The translations under genes were made by a program, and so were the position numbers. 64,000 bases of DNA from Eleusine coracana subsp. coracana (taxonomy: Eukaryota; Streptophyta; Magnoliopsida; Poales; Poaceae): the NCBI GenBank assembly GCA_032690845.1, contig CM064430.1:7984949-8048948 (forward strand). Direction: 5' to 3'. A model generated the notes under the pieces. The model did no database searches. It was not told where the DNA came from and was given only the letters and a program-made list of their open reading frames with translations. Shown here in pieces: positions 13,234 to 28,200 of the stretch. Each line of letters begins with the position of its first letter. Within the stretch, counting starts at the first letter, position 1.

Positions 13234-16200
13234 AGTACATAATTCTTTAAATTGTGTATATTGTTTTGTGTGAAATATATTTTGTTGTACCTTTGTGAAT
13301 TTATAAAATGAAAAGAACATCTTAGTTCATCATTTATGTGACTCTATCAAACAAAATGAATAATATAATATATGGCAAGCAATTTAGGAATAGAACCATA
13401 TTATTTTAAGTACCTTACCCATGCATAGAGTCATCTCTGCACACATATTCCATGTGGATTTGATACCTTAGAATACTCATGGGTGAAAACTATATCGATA
13501 TCCCTATGCTTGTAGATTTATTTTATGGTCATTAAAAATACCAAGAGTTGGTTGTGTAGAAAACTGTATTTGGTTTGGCTTAACGTGCATTGAGATGCAC
13601 GGTTCCGTGTTACTTATAGGCGGTGAAGAGCTCGCTGCGTGGCTTACAACAAACCTTGTTACACAAGGTATCTGTTACACTCCTAACCATATACAAGAGA
13701 TTTGGTTAGTTACAATCTATACTATCTAATAGGTTGAACTGGTCTGCTTGCTAGTTGTTTGGCTTGGCTTGTTGCATCCTAACATGATCACTAGCATGAT
13801 AAGAATCTTTGCTTACTATATGCATAGGATCTGGTGTGTATAAGGTATTGTTGAAAGGTCACTGATTTAGTAGTAGGTCATAATCCAAAGCTGGTGCTGC
13901 AATTATCAGTAAAATATGATATGTGACAATATGTTCAACAACAGTGAGGATACATGACAGGCATATAGTGTAAGTACGTGACAGGAATTTGTGTGTTTCA
14001 TGATGAGTATAAAGCATGTCGGTAAGTCAAGCCAGTGAAAACATGCATACATAAGCTGGCAGTACAACTTGAAAACAAAACTTCGCTGTTACCAGTCTTA
14101 GTCAAAAGTACGAACCACAAGCCTATAGTACACATACATAGGGAAGAAACGGATTCTAATTGAAAGAAATTAAAACACATGCACAGCCAGATATATAATG
14201 TCGCCTATATCTTTGCTTCCAAACATGTCATTCTGGCTCTATACCAGGTTCATAGAAGATTCTATAAATTTGAATACTTGTCTAGTTTTATAAAAGATGC
14301 TATGAACCTGGAGAGCCAGAATTCCAAGTAAATTGGGACAGAGGAAGTAGTATCCTCTTGGCTAGTCTTCCCAATGTGCCCATGTGACAACCGCAAACAC
14401 ATATATTTTGCCATATACCTTGTCTAAGAGGCGGAAATAAGCAACCCTCCACGATTTCTTGAATAAGATGACACAAAACACCACCCAGAGACCAGCCATA
14501 AATCCTGTGCTGAGCCCAAAGTAAAATGACACAGCCTTAGAATCATCTTCATTTATCTTCTGTTTGTCATGACTTGATTCACCGTTGTCAGAGCAATTAT
14601 GTGGAAGAGGAAGTCCACAAAGACCAGCGTTGCCATCATACATAAGTGGGTGTTGTGCATACAAGGTGTCAAGTTGCTCCCCTGAGGGTACTTGTCCTGT
14701 AAGGTTGTTGTATGACAAGTCCATATAGCTTAAGAACGTCAGATTTGAGAGTGTTGATGGGATTTCTCCATCAAGCTTGTTTTTTGAGAGGTCAAGTGAT
14801 TCCAGTGAATGCATGACCCCAATCTTGTCTAGAATATTTCCAGTGATGTAGTTCCTTGATAAATTCAAGTTTACTACTGCATCTAAATATGTTATTTCTT
14901 CTGGAATTTTGCCAGTGAAGAAGTTTGATGATAAATCAATGCTCACCATGTCAGCTCCTTCAATTTGGTAGGAACGTTCTTGGCCCTTCGTGAACACAGG
15001 CATATTCAGACCCAAGCCGACCATACCATCATCAAATAGTCTTTTCATTCCTGTTAAATTTGACAAATGATGAGGTAAGGCACCTGATATGTTATTGTAG
15101 GCGAGATTGAGATGCGAAAGGCTTCTAAGCTTTGTAATGGTTGCTGGAATACTATCACTGAACATGTTGTGGCTGAGTCTTACAATTTCTAGGTCTACAA
15201 AGTCTCCGATCCACATAGGCAATTGCCCAGAGAACTGATTCCATGCAAGATCCATGGCACGTAGATCTGTGCACCTCTTCAAAAACGATGGGAATTTTCC
15301 AGATAGCATATTGTTATTTACTTTCAGTACTATGACGTTCCTTGTCTCAATACATTGTGGAAATTCTCCCTCCAAACTGTTATTGCCCAAGTTCAAGGTA
15401 TATAGGTTTTTCTGTTCACAAACAGACCACGGAATGTGGCCACTGATTAGATTGGAGAACATAATAATATGTTGTAGGTTATGAGTTCCAAAGTTTGATG
15501 GCAGAGGTCCTGACAAGCTGTTTTCTGAGACATCCAAAAACTCGAGCATTCTAGGAAACTGAGGTATTTGACCAGTTAGCTGGTTTGAATCCAAGGAGAG
15601 TTCGAATAATGATGTCAGATCCTCCAGGTTTCTTGGCAACGTGCCATTGATCCCATTTTTTGAAATACGTATCATACTGGCCTTTTTAAAGGTAGTACAA
15701 AACCAGTTTGGAAGCATGTCAAATATGCCTGCACTTGATATATCTAGAACAAGAATATCGACCTGTGACTTCAGCCAGGCGGGAAATAGAGGACCCATCT
15801 CGCAAGATTCAAAAATTCCATATTGGAGCCTAAAGGGTGGCAACCATTCAGGATCCACGACAATCTTGAAGGAATTATCTGACAGGTCTGTCATTTTTAA
15901 GCTTTGTAGACCAGCAAGGTGTTCATGGTTGATCACGCCATTGAGGTTATTACTCCATAGGTCCAATTCAATCAAATTATTGAGTCTGCCGATCTCAGGA
16001 GGCAACTGTCCAGTAAGATTGTTATTTGAGAGATCAAGAATGCGTATGCTACGCCATTGCCCTATGCAAGTTGGTAGCATTCCTGTCAATTTGTTAAATC
16101 CCAACTGGAGTTCCTTCAATTTGTTTGAGGAACACTGTGGCAATCTCTCAAAAAGCTCAGTTATGTCTGTATCAATGTTTCTGCAACGAAGATTTAGGCT

Positions 16201-19200
16201 TTCTAGGTTGCATAGATTTGTCATATTCGCTTCCATGATTTCTAGGCGTCCGTAAGTGTTGTTTGGCTCTATGCCTCCATCATCATACCTGAATAAAAGA
16301 TTAAGGACCTGGAGGGACGTCATACGTCCTAGTGCATCGGGAAATTGACCGTATAAATGAGTCTCTCTAAGCTCGAGATTCTTGAGTCTTGTCAAATTCC
16401 AAAACCAACATGAGTGAATCGGGTGTCTCATGTAGTTTTCGGAGAGGTCAAGCACCTCAAGATTTGTCAGGTTTAGGTATGGGAGCGATTGGTTTGTATT
16501 TCTAAGGTTGCAACTGGAGAGATCAAGGACTCGCAGAGAGGGGATCATGTTGACCACACGAGCCCAGTCAACTGCTCCGCTGATGATCACACCACGCATT
16601 TTGAGGTGTCGTAGAGGCAGATGCGTCAACCATGAGATATCAGTGGAGCGCAATGAACCACCACCTACACCTGAGGTATCAAGATAAGGGGATGAGATGT
16701 CAAGGAAGTGCAGCTTCGAGAGGTTACCTAGCTGAGGTGGCACCTTCCCAGAGAACGGCACGCCGGACAGGTTGAGGTATCTCAAGTTACTCAGATGGCC
16801 CAGGAACTCCGGCATGTGGCCGGTGAGGTTGTTCCAGCTAAGATCTAGGTACTCCAGATGGTACAAGGAGAGCAAGGAAGGACTTATCTGGCCAGCCAAC
16901 ATGGTGCCATAAGTTTTACTCGGAAGCCTTAGCTCGAGGACGTGGCCCGTGATGCTGTTGCACCGGACGCCTCCCCACCGACAGCAGTCGTTGTCGACAT
17001 CATGCTGGCCTCCTTGTTGCCATGAAGCGAGGACGCCCAGCGGGTCGCTGGTGATTCCTCGCTTGAATTCCAGCAGAGCATCTCTCTCGCGCGGCAAGCA
17101 GGTGGCGTTGCCGGTAGGTAAGTGGTGGCGCAGGGCATGGACGGTTGGGGAGAAGGCAGCAGCTGCTACTGCTATTGGGAGGAGGAGCAAGAGCCTTGTG
17201 CGACAAGGAGTTATGGTAAGAGAGCAGCGCCGCATGGGGCAGCTTCTCAATAATCCTGCCATGACTGTACGAATTTCGCTGCAGCCCCTTTTCATTGATG
17301 ATATATGGTCAACCTAGACGTCGCAGAATATCAAGAAATATTTTCACCGCTGCTCGCCAGTGAGTCCGTCAATTCCATGCGTCCTGGAATTCCACGCCTG
17401 CCTGGAATTCCATGCCTGGAGTCTGAATGGTTTCCCATGTAGACTCTCTTACCAGTCGCGTCTGAATCAGCAGCCGAGTTGTGGCTACTGTTGGTCGCCG
17501 GTCTTCTTGCTACTTGGCTATTTTGTTGCATGGATTCCATGCGTCATCCAGGCATCCAACTGTTCTTATTTTTAGCTTCTCTTTAATAAAACATTACACG
17601 CAAAAGACTTACATAAAATTCAAGTATAAAAATTTTAAATATTGTTCTCTGCAAATCAATACATACCTACGGAGCAGCAAACAACTAGATTGGTAATTCA
17701 TTGGCAAAGATTATTTTGTTGGTTTAACTCCCCTGGACAATTCACTTTGTCCATTTAACTCTCGGAAAAAAAATTCATGGCTCCACTTACTCCCATGAAC
17801 AATTCAAGTTGATGCAACATAAACTCTATTAAACTAGAACGATAGTGCGGCATTTTGCCGCACCTGATTACCCACTTTGATTGTGTTATGCGTAGGGAAG
17901 AATAAAAACTTTGAACGTCTTAAAGCAACTAACTTAGTGGTGTTGTTAAATGGAGTACCCCTCCCAGCAACACTTTGAGTATTCAGATTTGGAACCCATG
18001 TCATATCTGAAGTCTGAACCAAGGGGTAATTTACAGTATAAATGAATCTTACATATGACCATGAAGTATCATGGATACAAATTGGCATTTTAACGCTACA
18101 ATTGTATCGATAGGAAATTAACCAAACATGGGGTTTTCAGAACTTAGGCCACTCTTCTGCATCACATATATTGCAGCTGCATCATAACTTAGACCATATA
18201 TAAATAAAGGACAAATTTTTTAAAAAAATCCAACATTTGTTTTTGCGCCACAGAATCAGCAGGAAGGTTAAACTTTGCATTGCCAAAGAAAAATTTTAGC
18301 ACTCCTACAGGACTATACATTCTGATAGATCATGATGTGCGTGATATCAATGATTTCGATGCCACGAATAAACAAACACATGCTGCATAAATACTTTCTA
18401 GGAATAGAAACAGGGAGGCTTGGAACTGAAATGACCATATACAAGGATACAGTTGCATCATGAGTTCTTCAAACGGTGTACATGACCAGTTAGCAGTTAT
18501 CTCTTAAGTATTGATTCCATTTTCTGAATAGCATATAGCAGCACCATGTGCAAATCATATTTACCAGAATTGTTATTAGGCTTTCCTTACTTTTGGTATT
18601 TCCATTCAGAAACAAAATTCTCTTGGTGACATAGATATGCTATGTATCTTATCTAAGATAAAAGCAAGACCTTTTCATCATTATATAAACACTTAGATTC
18701 ATAGAATAAATTGCCACTATTTGCCTAGTGGAAATTGCAAAGAAAATGGCTCAACATGTCAGTTAAATGGACCAGGACTAATATTTCTTTTCCAAGAAGG
18801 GTGACTAATCAAGTCTCTCACCGAGATCGGAGCCGATGCAGCCCACGCGAGACGAGGGTTTCATCGAGTAGGAAAGATTGACGATGCGTCGAATTGTATT
18901 GAACGAAAGTGTTATTTTTCTCGTATAGATCCTATTACATATTTATAACCTCATGCAAGATATTTTGACCCGATTCGGTTAGGACTCCTAAACAAACCGA
19001 CTAGATATAAAATAAAATCTAAACTAAAATAGAAAGAGATTCAAATAACCCTATCGGGCCCAGTTAAGTTCCTTCGGCCGTTGAACTTTATTGACTTCGA
19101 TCGATTTCAATTTCTCACCTCTGATCAATGAGACCGGTCAAAATTCTAGACCCAACACAACCCTAGCACACAAAGCCGATAAAACAGAGGATGGTGAAGG

Positions 19201-22200
19201 GGATGGCGGCTAGGGTTACAAGGGAAACAGTACTGATGACAAAAACACAAACTAAACCAGCGACTAAACAAGAACTAAGGCACAAACTCAATACTACGAA
19301 CTATAAAATTGAAATATGCAAAGGTTAAACACGTGGTTATGAGCGGGCGGGGGAGGGGGGGGGGAGGCTTTTCTGTGGACGATAGGATGAACACAAAATG
19401 AAATTAACTAAAGGTAGTGCTAACCTAACGGTGCACCTTGAAGCTCTGATTACCACTTGATATGAACAAGAGTTTTCGATCTTCGAAAGGTTCTTGCTAA
19501 GTTGATTTGGTCAGAGGCATTACACAAATCGATCCGCCTTTAGAACAACATGTTCTAAACCCCGTAATCACAGCACGACGTCTACTCTGGTTATCAACCG
19601 TCCTAAAACGATTGACCTCACCGAGAAGGCTAATTCCTGCCTGCGAATCAACAACACAAGAAAGAATAAAGAAGAATGCAACACAATTTGCAGATGTATG
19701 ATTAAACTCACAAAGTTGGGGTCTCACAAACCGATGAAACGGCAAAACTGTTATGAACAGAATAATCTAAGCAAAACCCAAACCCTAATGGTGTAGCGGC
19801 GTCTGTATATAAAGACCCTAGGATCGTGCAAGACCCTCTGTACGTGCCCCTAATTGGGCTCAACTGGATACAAAATCCAAACACCAAAAAGAGGCGACGC
19901 AACACCGAAACAGATTCTGGACCCTCTTTTGTTTCGATGATTCCCGATGACTCCGGATGAATTTTGACATTACACCGGTGGCATTGGAAAGGTCTTCTTC
20001 ATATCTTTCTGTGCATATATAGAACGCTCAAATCCGAGTTCGTATGCGTCCTGGGTGTCCGTTTTAGTGCATACTGGTCCTGAGCCCCAAAACAGACTCG
20101 AAGTCGGTTTTGGTTGGGCCTCCACCTTGGCTTCCACGTCCTTGCTGGTCCTCCACGTCTCCAAGTCTTTCTCCCATCATCTCCTGATCCTCTCCATGAT
20201 TCCTAATTACAATATAATCATTAGGTAGTAAATCATTCTCAAAAGTGACATATAATGAAGAACGTAGGAACGAGCTTACCTCTAAATTTAATCGTCATGT
20301 ACAAGCTCTAGTCATTGGACCTTACAAGTCCAGAATTGGAGGAGTGTTGCATGTATCCGTATGAGTGATGTCCATATCACGTGGCTCATATCATCTTGTC
20401 CATTAATACTTTGTGATGTTTCGAGGCAGGATAACATCGAAAATACAGTGTCACTAATTAGCGACGATGTAAGGATCATCGTAAAAACTTTACAACAAAA
20501 ATGAATATAAATGTCGCTGAATATTTTTTATAAAGGACATTCAATGATGAATGTGTTTTCGTCGCCTAAATTTTATAAATTGTATACTATGACGTATTTT
20601 CTTGTTTTTGCAAAAAAAATAAAAACATCGTAGAATGTCATATTTCTTGTAATGATCTAGATATGCGTATAAGCTTGAGAACTCGATGGACACATGATGC
20701 AAGGTTTAGACAGGTTCGGGCCTCTGTGAGGATAACAATCCTAAATCATGTATGAGGTGTGTTGTATTGATGATGAATTGCACGAAGGTATGTACAAATT
20801 CTGGTGATCAACTAAGACGTCCTGTCCTCCTTATATATCTGAAAGGTAGGATTATATGGAAAATATTCTAGTCGGTTACAACAGATTCTATCTATAACTC
20901 ATATATCTAATAATAACTTGTCACCTACTCCAAATAATCATCTGAGATATCTGCTCACACAAAGAAATTCAGCACTTGAGCATCAATATTCTAGTCGGTT
21001 ACAACAAAGAAATTCTCTCACACAAAGAAATGCATCACGAGATATCTGCTCACACACACTTTTTGCACCCCACGAATGCACACATATAGGGGGAACTCTC
21101 ATTTCAACTTGAAAATGTGCAAATGGCATTTTAGGCCATGATTCGTGAATTTCATTCAATATGCACAAATTTTGGGGGAGCTCGTCTATATGTTTGCATT
21201 CAAAATGCTTATTGAATATCTCTTGTAAGCATTAATCAAGGTTGTCATCAATCACCAAAAAGGTAGAGATTGAAAGTGCATCTAGTGCCCTAGTGGGTTT
21301 TGGTGTATTGAATGACAACATGATTAAAGGACTAATGATTCTTTCTAAGTGTATAAGCAGGGATTACAATCTTGGATGTACACTCTATGGCTGAAATGAA
21401 TATGATTGAGATTGTATACTGATTCTAGTTATGAGACATGAAAGTTCATGAGTTGATTTGGTCTCACAAGACAAGACTTGTACACAATCAAAGTATGATA
21501 AAGGACAAAATGATGACATGATGAAGAGACACTCATGAGCAGCTTGATCATTAATACAATGAGGTGTCATAAACAATTAGGTCTATACATGAACAAGAGT
21601 GAGAGGAATCAAGTGCAATGTTGATTACAAGATGAATGAATAACTACAAGCAACTTGATCAAACAACATAAAAAAGATCTTCAGACAAAAGTTTAATGAC
21701 AATACAAGTTGTATGTGAGTTGAGTTAGCTTAATGGTGAAGAATTGTGCACGACCGGGTCAAGATGAACCATGCAAAGGAGAAGGGCAAGCAAGGCTTAG
21801 TCCAAGAGACCGGAGTAGTGGTGAAGGGCAGGTGAAGCTCAATCTCGATGAACCAAGCAACAAGAGTCATATACTTCAGAGTATCATATGATTGAAGATC
21901 TTAAATGACTTGTGAGTATAAATGGAAGTTGATCGTAAGGATTCAAATACTCCAAGTCACAAGCTCTAGGTGATGACGCTTAGAAGAAGAATACATATGG
22001 CAATTCCTTTTTGAAGCCAAATGAAGAAAAGTGGCAAGTATCAATTATGCTATCTCAAGTTGAAGAAAGTTTCTTTTATATTTAATCTTGAGTTTAGGCA
22101 TGCCGCTCTATCAAGAGGGATGTCACATAGGTGCTTGCAAAGTTTTAATGCTTAACAAAATCCCAAGTGAGATGAGAGAAGCAAAACAGCCACAAAATGA

Positions 22201-25200
22201 CCCAAAAACATCCAACCCAGGAACGAAGGAAGTTCCGTGAGAAGTTCCGTCGCTAGACATGCCAACCCGAGAGCGACGGAAGTTCCGTCAGAAGTTCCGT
22301 CAGAAGTTCCGTCGTTCTAGAGTTTCACTCTATCACAAACCCTAGAGCGACGGAAGTTCCGTCAGAAGTTCCGTCAGTTGAATCTTCAGTATCCTCTCAT
22401 CCCGAGAGTCACGGTAGTTCCGTCATGCTTATAATGGAAGTTCTGCCATGTCCTGTCTTAGTAGAATCCTAGCCCATGCAACGACTCTTTTTGAAATGAC
22501 GGAAGTTCCATGGGTTTTCACGGAAGTTCCGTCAGTCACTGAAATGCACTCCAACGGCTAGTTTTTGAGGCTCCTCTATAAATAGCTCATCTCTCCCCTC
22601 CATTGAAAGCTGCTGACTTCCCCCATGAAAATATCATTCTCAAAGCCTTCTAGCACTCTCCCTAACTCCTCTTTGTGAGGATTCATCTCTTTATGAGTGT
22701 TGGGTTGAGAGAGAATTTCTTTGTGAGAGAAATGGAGCACTTGAGCATTGTTACAAAGCAAGCATCCGTGAGGCATTTGTTACTCTTAGGATTGAAGATT
22801 CCTAGACGGCTAAGCGTCGCCCTAGAGCTCCCAATCTTGTGGTGAGACTTGGGAAAGTTTGTAAAGGTGTGCTTTGCCACCGGAGGAAAAGAATCAAGTG
22901 GAGAAAGAAATCCGAGCACAATCTTTGTGATTGCTTGGCGGGGAAAAGGGTTGAGAGAGACCTGGCTACTTTGCATAGCTCCTCAACGAGGAAGTAGGGA
23001 CTACGTTGTGTAGTTGCCGAACCTCGATAAAAATCCTTATGTCTCTCTCTTTACTTTCCCGCTTTTCCTTTTGTGCTTGTGCTTGTTTTTTATATATATT
23101 CTACTCGATTATCTTGTGGTTTGTGTTGCTAGTTACTTATTGTAGGACTTGTGCTACACCTCGTGCTAGCTTCACTTCTATCAAGTATTGTATCTCCAAC
23201 CCTTTAAATTCCGCATTTCATTGTGTTATCCACATCATAGACGAGGAACTTCTGTCGTGGGACAGAACTTCCGTCACCACAGAAGTTCTGTCAAAGAACG
23301 ACAGAAGTTCCGTTGCTCTCTGTTTAATCCGTAATTAAGTTTGATTTTAGGTCAAATTTTTAGATTGCCTATTCACCCCCCCCCCCCGCTCTAGGTAACT
23401 TTCAATTGATATCAGAGCCTAATCTCCTTATTAGGCTTAACCGCTTGGAGAAACGATGTCGCTTCCAAAGATTTCCAAACCTTCATTTGAGGTACCCATT
23501 TTCGATGGAGCAAACTATGCTTTGTGGAAAACTCGTAGGTCTTCTTATTTTCAGGAAATGAACTCACAAATTTGGTGGATCGAGGATACATGCTTCTCTC
23601 ATGTCTTGGAGGATCATCCTCCAACCAAAGGACAAGAGAAATGCTTGTATCTCGAAGCCCATGCATTTAATGTTTTATCTAGTGCTGTGAGTGCAGAGGT
23701 CGAAGATAAAATGCTAAATAAGCATGGAGTGCCAAAGAGTACACACTTGATGTGGAAAGCACTTGAGGAGATGTATGGCTCTAGCAATGATGGGAAACCA
23801 TTGTTGGGGTGTGAGCCTAAGAACATCTCCCTTTCAACAGGCTCAAAAGACCAACACCAACATGAGCAATCAGAAGATCAAGAAAATAGGGCTAATCCTA
23901 TCTGCCTAAGAAAACCGGTTGGTCCGGCTTCCCAAACCGGTGTGTCCGGTTTTGGTAGAACGGAAATTGCTTCTATTAAAATTGTCGATGATCTTGATTG
24001 TTGCAGGTTTAGACCAAGTGAAGAGTCTATATCACCTACAAGCTCATGGCTAGAAGATGAGGATGCTTTTCATCGCATGACCAAGAGACAAAGAGAATCC
24101 AAAAGATTTACACTTATGAAAGGTGATGATTTGAGTAACAATGATGCATGTGATATTAACTCTCTATCTTATGTAGCACAACTAGAGAAGGCAAATCAAA
24201 CGAATTTTAAGGAATACCCAAAGCTTGCTAAAAAGCATATTAATTTGCAAAAGAAACATAGCATGCTTCTAAGTTCTCATGACAAGCTTGTTGATACTTA
24301 TGTCATGCTAGAGACAACACATGAGGTTGCTTTGACAGTAGTAAAATCCTATCAACGTCACACTTGCACATGTGCACCTATCTCCATTGATTTATCTTAT
24401 GCTAACATATGTTGTCCTCAAGAAAAGCCATCTCTTGATGAGCATATAATTGTAGAAACTTGTGATGATCTTATTGCAAGTGAAAATGATGCTCTCAAGG
24501 AAGAAGTTAAGAATCTCAAGATGGACTTAAGTCGGTTGAAAAGCAAGGGTCATGCGCAACCATCTCAAGACAACCGTGACAACATGGTGAAGAAGCTTGA
24601 GAAGGGATCAATTGTCACATGCTTTCAAACCTCCATAGCTGACCTTGAAAGGGTTAATGACATGAAGAGCAAGAGGAAGATCAAATCAAATGCTCATGTC
24701 ATATGCTTTGAGTGCTCAACAAAAGGACACTATGCATCTAAGTGTCCAAACAAGAAGATGGCTCAACTAACACTTTCTAGAAGACAACAAAGCCTATGAA
24801 AGAGAAGGTGTTTTGGTTGCAAAGAGAAAGGGCACAAAATCACTTAATGTACATTAGAATCAAGAAAGCAGCAAGTTTGGGAAAACCGGATGGACCGGTC
24901 TTTGAAACCGGAGTGCCTGGTTTCTACAAGCAATCTGAGATCTATTGAGAAGCTTGACAAAGGTTTTGTGTCAGCACTTAATCGATACATGAACAAGAGT
25001 GAAAGCCCGAAGAGGAAACTCAAAGTGAGGGCAAACAAGATCAAGCACCGAAGATGTTATATTTGTCGTGAGAAAGGACACATGAGTAAGGATTGTTCTT
25101 TGTCCCAAACCTCTCTCAATCTTGTCCATAATAATTTGCTATGTGCTAAGGCCAATATTGACACTTGTGCTACCAAGGTGATTAGTTCGCCCATTGATAG

Positions 25201-28200
25201 TGCAAAGTCACTTTGGATGCCAAAAGCTTGTGTGACTAACACTCTAGGACCCAACAAGTGTTGGGTACCAAAATGTGCTTGAAAGTGTTTATGGAGTGCA
25301 GGTGATGCATTGATGGCTTGGCATGGACAAGAAGAAAACATATACATGCAAACTTGCCAAGCATGAAAAAGTTTCAACATTCTCTACATCAATGTTACCA
25401 TGGGAACAATAAGTATCACTACACATCTCTCTCTTATGTTCCTTATTCTTGATGTAATGTGTTTACAAGTTCATGTAATAGCTCGAGAAGTGTTCTCTAG
25501 GAACATTACATGAATGTCATATGTAAAGAGATGCAATTAATGTCTCCTTTGGAGAAATCTATTTTGTGAACATCTTTCAGGAGCTACAAGCATACAATAA
25601 GTCAAGAAAGCCAAATAGAGAGGGACGGAAGTTCTGTCGTCTCAGTGACGGAAGTTCCGTCGCCACCCTTTCCACGGTTCAAGGTGGTTCTGTGGCTTCA
25701 CCAGCTCAGAATAGAGAGTAACGGAAGTTCTATCATCAATCAACAGAAGTTCCGTCGGATCCACAAAAAGGGAAATGATGATGAAGTGATCCAGAAGAAT
25801 AGTAAAGCAATATCTGGGTAGATAAGTGACCTTTGTTGAGTGAGGGATTAGCAACACATGGCCAAACATGAAGTCAACAAATGAACACACATGCCTATGT
25901 GGTTAAGAAGCATAAGTCATTGAGATGATCTCCAGTGATTTCAAGACCATAAGTCAAGAGTGCCATTGAACCTTCATGCTTCTTCTCCTCATAAGAAAAA
26001 TTCCTACTTATTTGGTTTGTAAGTGGATCTTGACACTTCTAAAATTCTAGTGGTTTATCTAATACCTTAACTAAGACATAGTTTAAATCTCCTCATGATC
26101 ATAACTGAGCAGTGTGCACATGTGAATATTATTCAATGATATGGTGCACACATTAAAGGGGAGATTCACACCATGTCTTATGTTAAGAGAAACTAATGAT
26201 TTTCTATAAGTGATTGTGTGGGCAGCATTTATATGGATAACATTGCTTGTGGAACTGTTACCATTGTGAAAGTATTGAAAGTGCATCCAAACAAGTGGTA
26301 GATATGGCTAATGATATTGGAGACGTCCGACGATCATGAGTCCCTAGATCTATCATATTCAAAATATGACAATGTATTGACTTGATCATTGACAAAGCAT
26401 GCAAGAGTACACAGCTGCGTAAATGCTCCCTCACAAGAAAAAGAGAAGAACAATCTAATGGCAAAGGTATGTCTTATAGTTACAACTTAGTGTTCCTTTG
26501 CATATAGAACCCATGTGATAGGTTATGCCTTGGCATGTGTATGGCCTCATGTCATGGCATGCTCTTTGTGAGCTACGATAGATTTTTCAAAAACTTCCTT
26601 TATCTTGTCATAATTGTGGTTTGTTTGAAAATCTTTGGTTCTTGATCTTTGTGATCATGTCGAGCAAATTGTGGTTATAGTTAAAATTGATTGATTGTCG
26701 TCTAACTATAATTTGTGAGATTGTCTATCTCAAGTCCAAAAATCCAATCTTGCTCCACTCTGATCAAAATCTCAATCTCTCGCTTTTTGGATTAAGATTT
26801 GCAAAAGGTTGGAAAGGAAAAGTGCAAAGGATGCATATGAGAATAAGATCTGCATATGAGAACAAAGGCGACTGAAATTGGGTAAGAACCTATGATTGCA
26901 AAGAATGGAATAGAAACTTACAATTCTCAAGTTTAACCCAATCTTGCCAAAACTTCCATCATCCTTGAATATGAGATGTTGTTGGAACCAGAGAGGGACA
27001 GAACTCATAGGATCAAAGTCTTTGGACATACTCTTCATCCATCATTCTTTGATCAAGTTGTTTTCTGTGAATTTCTCCATCAGTTATAGAGGCAGTATAT
27101 ATGGATGATAAAAGAAAAGGGAAATAGTCAAGGCAAGGCATGATATGGAAAAGAGAGTATTCACTCCTCTCAATATCAGAGGCAGAAAAAGACAACTAAG
27201 AGGCCATTGACTAGAGGAGAGACATGGCCATAAAAGAGGAAGTAATAACACCCATTGAAGATGATCAAACCTACTTTGTTAGTGATGGTGCAGAGAATTA
27301 AAACTTGGCTTCCATCTCCTCCATAGAGCCATCATCAGGGGAGGGGACAAGCTAAGTCAACTAGTGCAACAATGGTTTCTACAGGAATTCAGGGAGAAGA
27401 AGAAAATGAGGATTCTGAAACATTTGTTGTGGATGAGCCTATAGCATCAGCTGTTAGAAACTTTAGTGCTTTTTTATTCTTAGAACCTTCTAATCCATCG
27501 TGAAGAACAAGAGTAAACTACAAAGGGAAATTTGTAGAGATAAGGAAGATGAGAGCAATCAACTTGAAGCTAACTCCAAAGGAAGTTGGAACTGATTACA
27601 GTTTTTGGACTTACTTTCGGCAAGATCACTATGAGTCTATGATCATACAAGGCAATGTCTATTACTCAGTGGGTAAATTGAAACTACCTATTTACCAATG
27701 ATGATCTAATTCTCAATACTTTGGTGACTGAATGCAGAATCAAGAATGTGAGTGATACTTTAGCATTTCAAGAGAATTGAAACAATGAGATCATTTTGTT
27801 TAAGAGCATGAAAATATCAGAAAATCTGATTGGATGACAAAGGGACATTGGCATGAGTTCACATATGCTCAGTTTGCTATACTTCTTGGTTTTGAGTAAA
27901 ATGATGCTAATCATTCACATCTTCACATTCACCCCACCTTGAAGCTTGAAAGGATAAATTTCATGTATCCAAGAAACAAATAGGGCAGTCAAGGATATGC
28001 TATAGATTTATTCTTTTTATGCCTATGTCAACAATATGTTCAGGAAGGCTATCACACTCCTCCACCTGGTATTCATGTCTTAGTGTTTGACTTCATATGG
28101 GAAGAAATTAAGGGCATTACAAATTACTTTTGGAGGAGTTGTGAATATGCACCATATATCACATACATGACCGAGAATCACTAGTGTCACTTTTAAGTGT